Positions 1 through 7,271 of a DNA stretch of 16,114 nt are shown here, one piece after another. The position numbers and the translations under genes were made by a program. Within the stretch, counting starts at the first letter, position 1; each line of letters begins with the position of its first letter. The stretch is taken from NCBI GenBank assembly GCA_964419545.1, contig CAYQQU010000098.1, positions 1-16,114 of the forward strand, read 5' to 3'. The DNA is from CAYQQU01 sp964419545. Its GTDB lineage: Bacteria > Bacteroidota > Bacteroidia > Chitinophagales > Saprospiraceae. Under the pieces are notes generated by a model that ran no database searches, was not told where the DNA came from, and saw only the letters and a program-made list of their open reading frames with translations.

Positions 1-59
1 AATTTTTTTCAGAAAAATCAGTTAAACTATTGACCATCAATTATTTGTAAAAGGGTGCT
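1..59 (+). promoter_or_regulatory. Probable CRISPR leader (partial, AT-rich)
   Basis: This stretch directly precedes the first intact repeat and is about 75% A+T (15 G/C in 59 bases), in sharp contrast with the GC-rich genes to the right. Because the repeat at the other end of the array is the degenerate one, this side should be the leader side, where transcription starts and new spacers are added. I see no convincing Bacteroidota -7/-33 promoter match. The left window edge cuts the region, so leader length and nearby cas genes cannot be judged. Confidence 0.55.
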
Positions 60-317
60 GTCAGAGTGGTACTTCCAGCAGAATAGGGATTAAGACTTGA
101 AATACTTCTGCTTAAATTTTTCATAACCTTGTCAGAGTGGTACTTCCAGCAGAATAGGGATTAAGACTCGTTCGCCTTTTACGCGAAGACGGACTGTAAA
201 CGCCATGTCAGAGTGGTACTTCCAGCAGAATAGGGATTAAGACCCGGACAGCATTTCCTTAATGGCGTTTTCGATTGCCAGTCAGCGTGGTGCTTCCAGC
301 AGAATGAGGATTTTAAT
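60..317 (+). CRISPR. CRISPR array: three intact 37-nt repeats, three spacers, degenerate terminal repeat
   Basis: Three identical 37-nt repeats lie at 60-96, 131-167 and 207-243. Each begins GTCAGAGTGGTACTTCC and ends AGGGATTAAGAC. A fourth copy at 281-317 keeps most of the 5' half (GTCAGCGTGGTGCTTCCAGC) but has lost the 3' end, as is usual for the leader-distal terminal repeat, so the array reads on the + strand. Spacers are 97-130 (34 nt, AT-rich), 168-206 (39 nt, with a short TTCGC/GCGAA dyad) and 244-280 (37 nt); they differ from each other. The repeat termini GTC and GAC are complementary and internal pairing is weak. The 3' end ATTAAGAC would give an 8-nt crRNA 5' tag of the kind seen in type I and type III systems; the type cannot be fixed without cas genes, none of which is in the window. 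Confidence 0.97.
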
Positions 318-594
318 TTTCGGTCAAAGACCGCAGAATATCGCATCCCGGTCGGGAAGCGGTGAAGATGCAAATGAACGTATATATGGCGCTTCGTTAA
401 CCCGGATTGTATATTCAATGGTTCTTCGTAATGGGGGATTTTTCAGTTAATATCTACAGTGAGTATCGACCGACGAGCAACCGCGAGAATGGCGGCCGGC
501 AATAGATGAATCCTTGAATAATCCGGATTAAGACGGTGAGCCACACCGCTAACTCCGGGTAAAGCCGCGCCCGCAGTTCCCCCCTTCAGCACCC
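318..594. other. Intergenic stretch between CRISPR array and PUL, no gene seen
   Basis: No reading frame here has recognisable protein character. Small dyads are visible: CGGTC-AAA-GACCG at 321-333, TCCCG-GT-CGGGA at 346-357, a 12-nt palindrome TAATCCGGATTA at 519-530, and CGGTG-AGCCA-CACCG at 534-548. None is followed by a T run on the relevant strand, so none is a convincing terminator for the array or for the minus-strand operon that ends at 595. The 10-mer at 525-534 matches the 3' end of the CRISPR repeat exactly. Confidence 0.6.
525..534 (+). repeat. Isolated copy of the CRISPR-repeat 3' end
   Basis: GGATTAAGAC here is identical to the last 10 bases of the array repeat, about 208 bp beyond the degenerate terminal repeat. 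Aligning the full 37-nt repeat over 498-534 gives little similarity outside these 10 bases (about 10 of 27), so it is either a heavily decayed repeat remnant or chance. The match overlaps the palindrome at 519-530. Confidence 0.3.
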
Positions 595-960
595 CTACCC
601 CCAAAAACACCCCCACTCATCCGCATCCACCACCTCGATGAACGCTCGCAGCGTAGCCACCTCCGGCGCCGGCTCGTAACCCTCCCACTTGCCGCTGGCC
701 CGCATCCAGTACACCTTCCAGATGTTCCGGCTTTTTACAAACTTCGCCTTGACTATGGGAGACTTGACCTTCTCCTCCGGCCGAAGAAAATTGGACCGCA
801 GATGAAAGATCTCTACGGTCATGGTTTGCGGATCAAAGGTGTATTGCAGATCGACCTTTTCCCGCAGCTCTTCCGGCGGTCGCCTGGACTCGACAAACTT
901 TTTGATCTGTTTTTCGAAAATCGGGATCGGTTCTTTTTTTTTCATACTGTAATTTTTCAT
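595..960 (-). CDS. DUF3024 family small protein
   Basis: The 121-residue product is soluble, with no signal peptide or membrane segment. It is basic at the N-terminus (KKK run at residues 7-9) and carries the family hallmarks of DUF3024: a 'VDLQYTFD' strand (36-43), 'VEIFHLR' (49-55), 'VKSRNIWKVYWMRA' (75-88) and the C-terminal 'DEWGCFWG' (114-121). The function of the family is unknown. The length of about 120 residues is normal, so the gene is intact. The ATG at 960-958 overlaps the TGA of the upstream GH43-like gene (TGATG), which implies translational coupling; a GTG at 963 and an ATG at 945 are alternative starts. A GGAG lies just before the start, but very close to it. A cytoplasmic housekeeping-type DUF3024 gene at the tail of a secreted-enzyme operon is odd; it may simply share the transcript rather than act on glycans. 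Confidence 0.88.
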   Translation of the reverse strand: MKNYSMKKKEPIPIFEKQIKKFVESRRPPEELREKVDLQYTFDPQTMTVEIFHLRSNFLRPEEKVKSPIVKAKFVKSRNIWKVYWMRASGKWEGYEPAPEVATLRAFIEVVDADEWGCFWG

Positions 961-2822
961 CACTCCGTAAACACCACCTCGCTCCGCTTCGAAATCCCGT
1001 TCTCATTAAAGGCTTCCACCTGGTAGTAGTACGGCTGATCGGTGTTGAGGGCCCGCAGCTCGTAAGCGGCCTGGTCGTACATCAGGGCCGAAAGGTTGAG
1101 GTATTCCGGGTTGACGCCCCAGTAGATGACGTAGCCGGTGGCGTCGGGATCGGCCTTCCAGGAAAGGTCGGCGTTGCGGCGGTCGTCCTGGCGCTGTACG
1201 GTGAAGTTGGCCGGCCGGGCGGGCGGATCGCCCTGGCCGTTGCCGAATACGCGCAGCTCGGAGACGGCCAGGTAGTTATTGGTGCAGTAAACGTGCTCGT
1301 AGCGGATGTAGTGGGCTTTCACCGGCTCGGCCAACTCGATGTAGGCGTGGGGCATATCGCGCCGGTTGTCGGCATAATCGGCGATGGTCGTCCAGTTGTC
1401 GCCGTCCGTGGAGGCTTGCAGCACAAATTGCTGGCGCAAAGTGTCCGGCCGGCCGAAGATCTCGCTCCTGAAATCCTGGAAGTTGATCTGCACGGCCCTG
1501 ACGGTCATCACTTCCTCCAGATCGAGGGCGACGTAAATGGAGTCGTGGTTGGCCGCCGACACCCAGTACGAGCGGATCTCCTCGTCGTTAATTTTTTCGA
1601 TATTGAATTCGGTGATCTGCCCCAGCATATAGCCGCTCTCGCTTTCGTCGACTACGTTTACGTCCGACTCCACCAGCGGTGAATTGGTGGTCACCGGCTT
1701 GCCGTACGAAAGCAGCATCCAGCCGGTGAAGCGGTTCTTGTGGTCGTCGACCTCCGCGCCGGGCAGGTAATGCGGGTAGTCGCCGTAGGCCGTATTGACG
1801 TACATCTGTCCGTTTTCTTCAAACCCGGCCGGGTACATCCCGATGCGGCGTTCGAACTTGTAATTCACCGAAATGGCCATGGTGGCGAAGTGCCAGTAAC
1901 GACCCTGGTTGTCTCTTACCGTGCTGCCGTGGCCGGATCCCTTCAGGAAGCCGCCCGGCTTGTACGAAACGGGATTGTAGGGCGCGTATTCGAAAGGGCC
2001 CAGCGGGTGCTTGCTGGTGTAAACGCCGTCGGCGTATACGTTCCATTGGGTGCCGGGCGCGCCGTACTCCAGGTAGTAGGTGTCGCCGTGCTTCACCATC
2101 CAGAGGCCTTCGATGAAAGGCTTGAGCTCCGAGCGGCGATCCTGGCCGAAGCGCTCCCAGCCGTGTTTTTCGGGATCGAGATTAAACAGCGCTGCCTGCT
2201 CGCCGATGGGCACGTAAAAGTTGTCGGGGTCCAGCTCGATGCCGTGGATGGGAAAGCGGTTGGACGATTCCTCGTACAGGTACACCCGTCCGTCGTCGTC
2301 GACGAAGAGGTTGGGGTCCTGCACCCCGCCCGGCACGTTGATCACGGCGAAATTGGTTTGCCAGTCGCCCAGCTCCGGATCGTCGGTCTCGATCACCGCG
2401 CCGCGCCCGGAAGGATCGCCGAGCACGATGATCTTGTCGTCTTTTACCGCCGCCGCCGGGGCGTTGCAGCCGTTGAAGTACCAGCTCTGCGGGCGGATGA
2501 AGCGCCACTCGCTCATATCGTCCGACACCCAGTAGCCGTGCGAGCGGGTGACGAAAAGGTAGTATTTGCCTTTGAAATTGACCACCGCCGGGTCGGCGCC
2601 CGAGCGGTACGACACCTGGTTGCGCGCCCGGTAGTGCGACATGTACGAGTAGTCGATATCGATCGGGTTGCAATAGGTCCGGTACTGCCGGGCTTCGGCA
2701 GCGACGGGTTCGTCCGCCGCATCGCCGGGTTCCGGGGCTGCCCTTTCGGTCTGCGAACAGGCGGCCAGGCCGGCGAGCAGGGCCGTCAGGACGAGGAAGG
2801 AAAAGAAGGGTTGCTTTGGCAT
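960..2822 (-). CDS. GH43-like lipoprotein with discoidin (F5/8) and fibronectin III domains
   Basis: The 620-residue protein has an SPII signal with lipobox LAAC (Cys22), so it should be lipid-anchored, probably at the outer membrane. Residues about 45-375 form a five-bladed-propeller glycosidase domain of the GH43/clan GH-F type. The three expected acidic residues are recognisable: Asp77 in GADPAV, Asp169 in VQDPNLF and Glu238 in FIEGLWM, candidates for base, pKa modulator and acid. Residues about 390-527 look like an F5/8 type C (CBM32-like) domain ending SELRVFG, and 533-620 like a fibronectin type III domain. GH43 members are mainly arabinofuranosidases, xylosidases and galactosidases, so this enzyme may remove side-chain sugars; the actual substrate is not evident. 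The start lies 9 bp past the stop of the esterase-GH3 gene, and its own stop overlaps the DUF3024 start. Family-level confidence is good, subfamily unknown. Confidence 0.85.
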   Translation of the reverse strand: MPKQPFFSFLVLTALLAGLAACSQTERAAPEPGDAADEPVAAEARQYRTYCNPIDIDYSYMSHYRARNQVSYRSGADPAVVNFKGKYYLFVTRSHGYWVSDDMSEWRFIRPQSWYFNGCNAPAAAVKDDKIIVLGDPSGRGAVIETDDPELGDWQTNFAVINVPGGVQDPNLFVDDDGRVYLYEESSNRFPIHGIELDPDNFYVPIGEQAALFNLDPEKHGWERFGQDRRSELKPFIEGLWMVKHGDTYYLEYGAPGTQWNVYADGVYTSKHPLGPFEYAPYNPVSYKPGGFLKGSGHGSTVRDNQGRYWHFATMAISVNYKFERRIGMYPAGFEENGQMYVNTAYGDYPHYLPGAEVDDHKNRFTGWMLLSYGKPVTTNSPLVESDVNVVDESESGYMLGQITEFNIEKINDEEIRSYWVSAANHDSIYVALDLEEVMTVRAVQINFQDFRSEIFGRPDTLRQQFVLQASTDGDNWTTIADYADNRRDMPHAYIELAEPVKAHYIRYEHVYCTNNYLAVSELRVFGNGQGDPPARPANFTVQRQDDRRNADLSWKADPDATGYVIYWGVNPEYLNLSALMYDQAAYELRALNTDQPYYYQVEAFNENGISKRSEVVFTE

Positions 2823-2831
2823 ATTGAAGAT

Positions 2832-5816
2832 TTACTTGTACTCAAACGACAGCATCTGTGCGTCCCGCGAGTTGGGCCCGACGAACACCTGGAAGGCGCC
2901 GGGCTCCACCACCCATTCCAGGTCGCTATTGCAGAACTCGAGCAGCGATTCGTCGATGGCGAAGCGGACCGTCCGTTCTTCGCCCGGCGCCAGTCTTATT
3001 TTTTTAAACCCTTTCAGTTCTTTCACCGGGCGGCTGATGCTGCCCACCAGGTCGCGGATGTACAGCTGTACGATCTCCGTACCGGGCCGGTCGCCCGTAT
3101 TTTTTACGCTGACGCTCAGACTGATCTTGCCGCCTTTGGTCATTTCCGCGCCGGACAGTTCCGGCTCTCCGTATTCGAAAGTGGTATAGCTCAGCCCGTA
3201 GCCGAAGGGATATAGCGGCTCGTTGGGAATATCCAGGTAGTTGGACAGGAACTTGGGGCTCTTGCCCGCTTCGTAGGGGCGCCCGCCGCTCAGCATGCTG
3301 TGGTAAACGGGAATTTGCCCTACAGCCACCGGAAAAGAAGTCGTCAGCTTGCCGGAAGGGTTGACGTCCCCGAAAAGCAGATCGGCGACTGCGTAGCCGG
3401 CTTCGATGCCGGGATGCCAGACATCCAGAATGGCGTCCATATGCTCGTCCTCCCAGGTAAGGGTCATCGGCCGCCCGTTAAACAAGACCAGGACGATCGG
3501 TTTGCCGGTCGCTTTGAGGGCTTGCAGCAGGCGCTTCTGCGAGGGCTGCAGCCCGATGTAGGCCATGCTCGACGATTCGCCGCTCATATCCGCCGCTTCC
3601 CCCATCACGGCTACGATCACCTCGGAAGCTTCGGCGATAGCGACGGCTTCGCTGATCATCGCTTCCGGGGAGCGCTCGTCGATATCGATCTCTTTACCGA
3701 AAACATTGACGCGCTTGGCGAAGGTCGTATCATCGGAAATATTGGCGCCTTTGGCGTAGCGGACGGCGCCGCCTTCGCCGAGCAGCGCTTCCACGCCCTG
3801 CCGCACGGTGATCGATTTGGAATGGTCGCCGGATACGCTCCAGGTGCCCATCATATTGCGTTTGTTATCCGCCAGGGGGCCGATGAGGGCGATCTTCGCC
3901 GTTTTGCTGAGCGGCAGCACCTGGCCTTCGTTCTTGAGGAGGACGGCCGACTGGCCGGCCACTTGCCGCGAAAAAGCGCGATTCTTCGCCGAGAGGATCT
4001 CTTTCGGCGCCCGCGACTCATCGAAATAGCGATACGGATCTTCAAACAGGCCCAGTCGCTCCTTGGCGACCAGGATGCGCCGGCAGGCCCGGTCGATCAT
4101 GGCCTCCGTGATCAAACCCTCGTCCAGCGATTTTTTCAGCGTGGTCACGAAGCCTTCGCCGACCATGTCCATATCGATGCCGGCCCGCAGGGCCAGGGCC
4201 GAGACCTGTTGCAGGTCGCCCATGCCGTGTTCTACCAGTTCGTTCACCGTAGTGTAATCGGTGACGACGAAGCCGTCGAACCCCCACTCCTCGCGGAGGA
4301 TCGTTTGAAAAAGGTGCGCATTGGCGGTGGCCGGCACGTAATCCACGACGTTAAAAGAGGTCATCACCGTCCCTACCCCGGCCTCCACGGCCGCTTTGTA
4401 GGGCGGCAGGTATTCATTGTGCAGGCGCACCCGGCTCATATCCACCGTGGCGTAATCGCGCCCCCCTTCCGGAGCGCCGTAAGCCGCGAAGTGCTTCACG
4501 CAGGCCAGCATGGTGGTCGGGTCGGCCAGGTCGTTTTGCTGATACCCCCGCACCATGGCGGCGGCGATTTTAGCGCCGAGGAAGGGATCTTCGCCGCTGC
4601 CCTCCGCCACGCGGCCCCAGCGGGGGTCGCGGGCAATGTCGACCATGGGCGAAAAGTTCCACATGATGCCGTCGGCCGTCGCCTCGCGGGCCGCCGTGCG
4701 GGCTACTTCGCCGAGCAGATCGGGATCCCAGGTGCACGACATGCCCAGCGGAATGGGGAAGATGGTCTGATGCCCGTGGATCACGTCCATCGCCGTCAGC
4801 AGCGGAATGCCCAGCCGGCTTTCCTCGACGGCTATTTCCTGGATGCTGCGCATCTTGGCCGCGCTGCGGGAGCCGAAGATGCCTCCCACCTGGCCTGCTC
4901 GGATCTTCTCCTCTACGTTCTTACTGATCACCGCGCCGGTAATCGCGCCGCCCTGAGTGACGAGGTTGAGCTGTCCGATCTTTTCTGCTACGGTCATTGC
5001 GGACAGCAGGGAATCCACCAGGAGCGAATAGGATTCTCCTTTGTATTTGGAGAACATCCACGACAAATATTCCGGTTCGGCCAGGGCCGGGTCCCAGGCG
5101 TTGTGATTGGCGTCGGGGTAAAGCGAGATCTTGGCCCGACCGCCCGCGCGCTGTATGGCCCGCAACATCCGGATGGACAGCCGGGGGTGGACAATATCGT
5201 CCTTCATGCCGTGGAAGATCCAGATGGGAATGTCGGCCATGGCGCCGGCCTGCTGCGGAGGGCCGCCGCCGCAGATGGGCGCCGCCGCGGCGATCTTTTC
5301 CGGGATGCGCCACAACAGCTCCCAGACGGCGAAGCCGCCCATGGAGATCCCGCTGACGTAAAGGCGGTGTTCGTCGATGTAGGGCTGCGCCAGTTCGTGG
5401 TCCACCAGGTCCATCACCGCCGCCAGCGCAGGATTCGGCGGCCGGTTGTCCGGGAAACCGAACTGCAGCGAGCCGTCATCTTTTACTACCCGGTCGATGC
5501 TCGACCAATACTCGGATTTTGGGCATTGCGGAAAAATAACGACCGCGGGGTATTGGCGCAGCGAATCCAGGAACAGCTGTCCGCCGTTTCGCAGCTGCGT
5601 CTCGTTATCGCTGCCGCTTTCGCCCCGGCCGTGCAGGAAAAGTACGAGCGGATAACGCTTTTTTTCGTCGAAGTCGTAGGGATACAGGATGCGATAGTTG
5701 AGCGTATCGCCCGCGTGCAGGTGCTGCCGGTACAGGTATTTTCCGGTCTCCGCCTGCCCCCGGGCCAGATTACTCAAAGCAAACAAAGCGAACAGAAAGG
5801 TAAGAACGGGCTTCAT
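2832..5816 (-). CDS. Esterase-GH3 fusion: CE1-like hydrolase plus BglX-type beta-glucosidase
   Basis: The 994-residue protein begins with a Sec signal (residues 1-21, no lipobox), so it is probably periplasmic. Residues about 25-258 are an alpha/beta-hydrolase esterase of the CE1/COG4099 kind, with an oxyanion-side HGRG motif at 62-65, nucleophile Ser158 in GISMGG, acid Asp206/207 in HGMKDD, and His238. Residues about 262-994 are a complete GH3: KHF at 441-443, nucleophile Asp520 in VVTDY, a likely acid/base Glu747 in MSGESSS, and a C-terminal FnIII-like domain (about 895-990). The GH3 part is about the usual size of a whole BglX-type enzyme (about 730 residues), so this is a true fusion, not a replaced domain. 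GH3 members next to GH144 enzymes in Bacteroidota hydrolyse beta-1,2-linked gluco-oligosaccharides to glucose; the fused esterase would remove acyl groups that block it. The start is 10 bp after the GH144 gene. Confidence 0.92.
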   Translation of the reverse strand: MKPVLTFLFALFALSNLARGQAETGKYLYRQHLHAGDTLNYRILYPYDFDEKKRYPLVLFLHGRGESGSDNETQLRNGGQLFLDSLRQYPAVVIFPQCPKSEYWSSIDRVVKDDGSLQFGFPDNRPPNPALAAVMDLVDHELAQPYIDEHRLYVSGISMGGFAVWELLWRIPEKIAAAAPICGGGPPQQAGAMADIPIWIFHGMKDDIVHPRLSIRMLRAIQRAGGRAKISLYPDANHNAWDPALAEPEYLSWMFSKYKGESYSLLVDSLLSAMTVAEKIGQLNLVTQGGAITGAVISKNVEEKIRAGQVGGIFGSRSAAKMRSIQEIAVEESRLGIPLLTAMDVIHGHQTIFPIPLGMSCTWDPDLLGEVARTAAREATADGIMWNFSPMVDIARDPRWGRVAEGSGEDPFLGAKIAAAMVRGYQQNDLADPTTMLACVKHFAAYGAPEGGRDYATVDMSRVRLHNEYLPPYKAAVEAGVGTVMTSFNVVDYVPATANAHLFQTILREEWGFDGFVVTDYTTVNELVEHGMGDLQQVSALALRAGIDMDMVGEGFVTTLKKSLDEGLITEAMIDRACRRILVAKERLGLFEDPYRYFDESRAPKEILSAKNRAFSRQVAGQSAVLLKNEGQVLPLSKTAKIALIGPLADNKRNMMGTWSVSGDHSKSITVRQGVEALLGEGGAVRYAKGANISDDTTFAKRVNVFGKEIDIDERSPEAMISEAVAIAEASEVIVAVMGEAADMSGESSSMAYIGLQPSQKRLLQALKATGKPIVLVLFNGRPMTLTWEDEHMDAILDVWHPGIEAGYAVADLLFGDVNPSGKLTTSFPVAVGQIPVYHSMLSGGRPYEAGKSPKFLSNYLDIPNEPLYPFGYGLSYTTFEYGEPELSGAEMTKGGKISLSVSVKNTGDRPGTEIVQLYIRDLVGSISRPVKELKGFKKIRLAPGEERTVRFAIDESLLEFCNSDLEWVVEPGAFQVFVGPNSRDAQMLSFEYK

Positions 5817-5826
5817 GCTAATGTTT

Positions 5827-7149
5827 TTATCGTCTTTTGATGTTCAGTTTTTGCAGGCCTTCCTGGATTTCGGGCGCCGACATGAAGAGGTCCCAGATCA
5901 GTCCTGACCGGTAATTTTCGATCATCACCGGAATAGGTAATTGATCGATGGCCAGATAACGCGGCACAAACCAGTCCGATTGCATGCTGAAAGCGTCGTA
6001 AGGCCCGTATGTTCCGATGTATTGCGGATGTTCCTCGTACAAATGCCGAAGGAAGCGCATACTTTCTTCGGGCGTATACGGAAACGAAGAAAGGGCCGCC
6101 GTCGGCGTGATGACGCCCAGATCTTCTGACGGGCGGTGGGCGCTGTAGCCGGTGATGGAATAGCTGGCCGTCAGGCCCCAGCACGCTTCCGAATAGCCGG
6201 CGTACTCGCGAGGATTGTCTTTACAGTAAGCGTAGTGAATGAGGGCGTGATTGCGGTTGAGCTGCCAGTAATCGGCGTAGGAATCGTACAGGTCCCGCGG
6301 GTCCAGCCCCATAAAAGAATAGTGCGCCCAAAATAGCGGGCCCACGGGAATAGCGCCCCGCCCGTTATGCTCCAGCACCACATCGTAGCCGTAGGCGCTT
6401 TCGTTGGAAACGATGTCGCCATTGCGCATATACCCTTCGTGAAAACAGGCCGCATCGACGGGATGGGTGGGCGAAGCCGCCGCCAGCAGGTACATGATGG
6501 TGCACTCGTTATAGCCCATCACCGCAAAGTCCATCCGCCATTCGTGTTGGGGCGACCAGTGCCAGTACAGGATGTTCTCCCCCCGGGTATACCACGACCA
6601 ATCCACTTCTTTCCACAGCTGATCCATCAGCTCCGCCAACTGACGTTCCTGGCGGTTGCCCTCCCGAAAGTACTGGCGGGCGACGATCAGCCCCTGCACC
6701 AGAAAAGCCGTTTCCACCAGGTCGCCCCCGTCATCGTAGCGGCTGAAGGGTTTCACCTTTCCCGACGGAAACATCCAGTGCGGCCAGGCGCCGTGAAAGC
6801 GATCGGCTTTTTGCAGCCACTCCGCCAGCTGAAGCAGGCGCTTGTAGCCCGCTTCGCGGGTGATGAAGCCCCGATCGATCGCGGCGATGGTCGCCATGAT
6901 GCCGAAGCCGGTGCCGCCCGAAGTGACCACATCGGCGTCGTCGGAGGGATAAACGCCGTCTTCGTGAATGCGTTCCGGCGCGGCCCCGGAATTAGGTTCG
7001 CCGCCTTCCCAGAAGTAATTGAAGGTTTGCTGTTGAACGCGGTCGAGCAGGGCTTCGTCGCTCAGCGGACCGGTCGGCTGGCCATTACCGGCGACGAGGC
7101 CGAACAGGCCGGCGAATAAAAGCAACAGGCTGGTCTTTCGAATCATCAT
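5827..7149 (-). CDS. GH144 family enzyme (probable endo-beta-1,2-glucanase), secreted form
   Basis: The 440-residue product carries a Sec signal peptide (about 1-21, no lipobox cysteine), then a single glycoamylase-like (PF10091) domain from about 30 to 436. This matches the size of characterised single-domain GH144 endo-beta-1,2-glucanases. Conserved blocks include QQTFNYFWEGG (39-50), SGGTGFGIMA (77-86), DRFHGAWPHW (116-125), GGDLVETAFLVQG (141-153), YWHWSPQ (195-201), ASPTHP (225-230) and MIENYRSGLIWDLF (409-422). Acidic residues Asp143, Glu146 and Glu215 sit in the motifs expected to form the active site. The enzyme likely acts in the periplasm on imported glucan fragments. It is a clear paralogue of the gene at 7272. 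The start has two adjacent ATGs (7149, 7146). PF10091 also includes families with other or unknown specificity, so beta-1,2-glucan is likely but not proven. Confidence 0.9.
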   Translation of the reverse strand: MMIRKTSLLLLFAGLFGLVAGNGQPTGPLSDEALLDRVQQQTFNYFWEGGEPNSGAAPERIHEDGVYPSDDADVVTSGGTGFGIMATIAAIDRGFITREAGYKRLLQLAEWLQKADRFHGAWPHWMFPSGKVKPFSRYDDGGDLVETAFLVQGLIVARQYFREGNRQERQLAELMDQLWKEVDWSWYTRGENILYWHWSPQHEWRMDFAVMGYNECTIMYLLAAASPTHPVDAACFHEGYMRNGDIVSNESAYGYDVVLEHNGRGAIPVGPLFWAHYSFMGLDPRDLYDSYADYWQLNRNHALIHYAYCKDNPREYAGYSEACWGLTASYSITGYSAHRPSEDLGVITPTAALSSFPYTPEESMRFLRHLYEEHPQYIGTYGPYDAFSMQSDWFVPRYLAIDQLPIPVMIENYRSGLIWDLFMSAPEIQEGLQKLNIKRR

Positions 7150-7271
7150 AAATATGGGTTTTTTCCAATTTTGAGGTCCCGAGGTTTACCGAAACCGGCG
7201 GAAAGGAGGCGCGGGCGGAAGCCGGAAACAGCATTTCGATTTCCTGAAATCCTAAACGCTCGTCAGGCCGC
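7150..7271. other. Intergenic gap between the two GH144 genes
   Basis: This 122-bp gap holds small dyads only: GGTTT-ACCG-AAACC at 7183-7196 and GGAAA/TTTCC arms at 7224-7228 and 7240-7244. No T run follows either on the minus strand and no promoter motif is convincing, so read-through from the upstream GH144 gene is the simplest reading. Confidence 0.5.

Noticed and set aside
168..206. Hairpin inside spacer 2 as a functional RNA element
   Set aside because: TTCGC/GCGAA with a 7-nt loop is short and spacer sequences derive from foreign DNA, so structure here is probably incidental.
321..357. Hairpins CGGTC-AAA-GACCG and TCCCG-GT-CGGGA as a terminator of the CRISPR transcript
   Set aside because: The stems are only 5 bp and no T run follows on the + strand; on the minus strand an A-rich, not T-rich, tract follows the first.
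179..450. Two short open frames (minus 179-418, plus 262-450) crossing the CRISPR array
   Set aside because: They are formed from repeats and spacers and extend into non-coding sequence without protein-like composition.
534..548. CGGTG-AGCCA-CACCG dyad as the terminator of the minus-strand operon
   Set aside because: A 5-bp stem without a T run and about 50 bp past the DUF3024 stop is too weak to call.
3300..5840. An 846-codon open frame on the + strand antisense to the esterase-GH3 gene (and similar long + frames at 1740-3215, 9520-11181 and 13030-14514)
   Set aside because: These are shadows of GC-rich genes: their translations are rich in Arg, His, Gly and Val, show no domain, no signal peptide and no conserved motif, while the minus-strand frames encode complete recognisable proteins.
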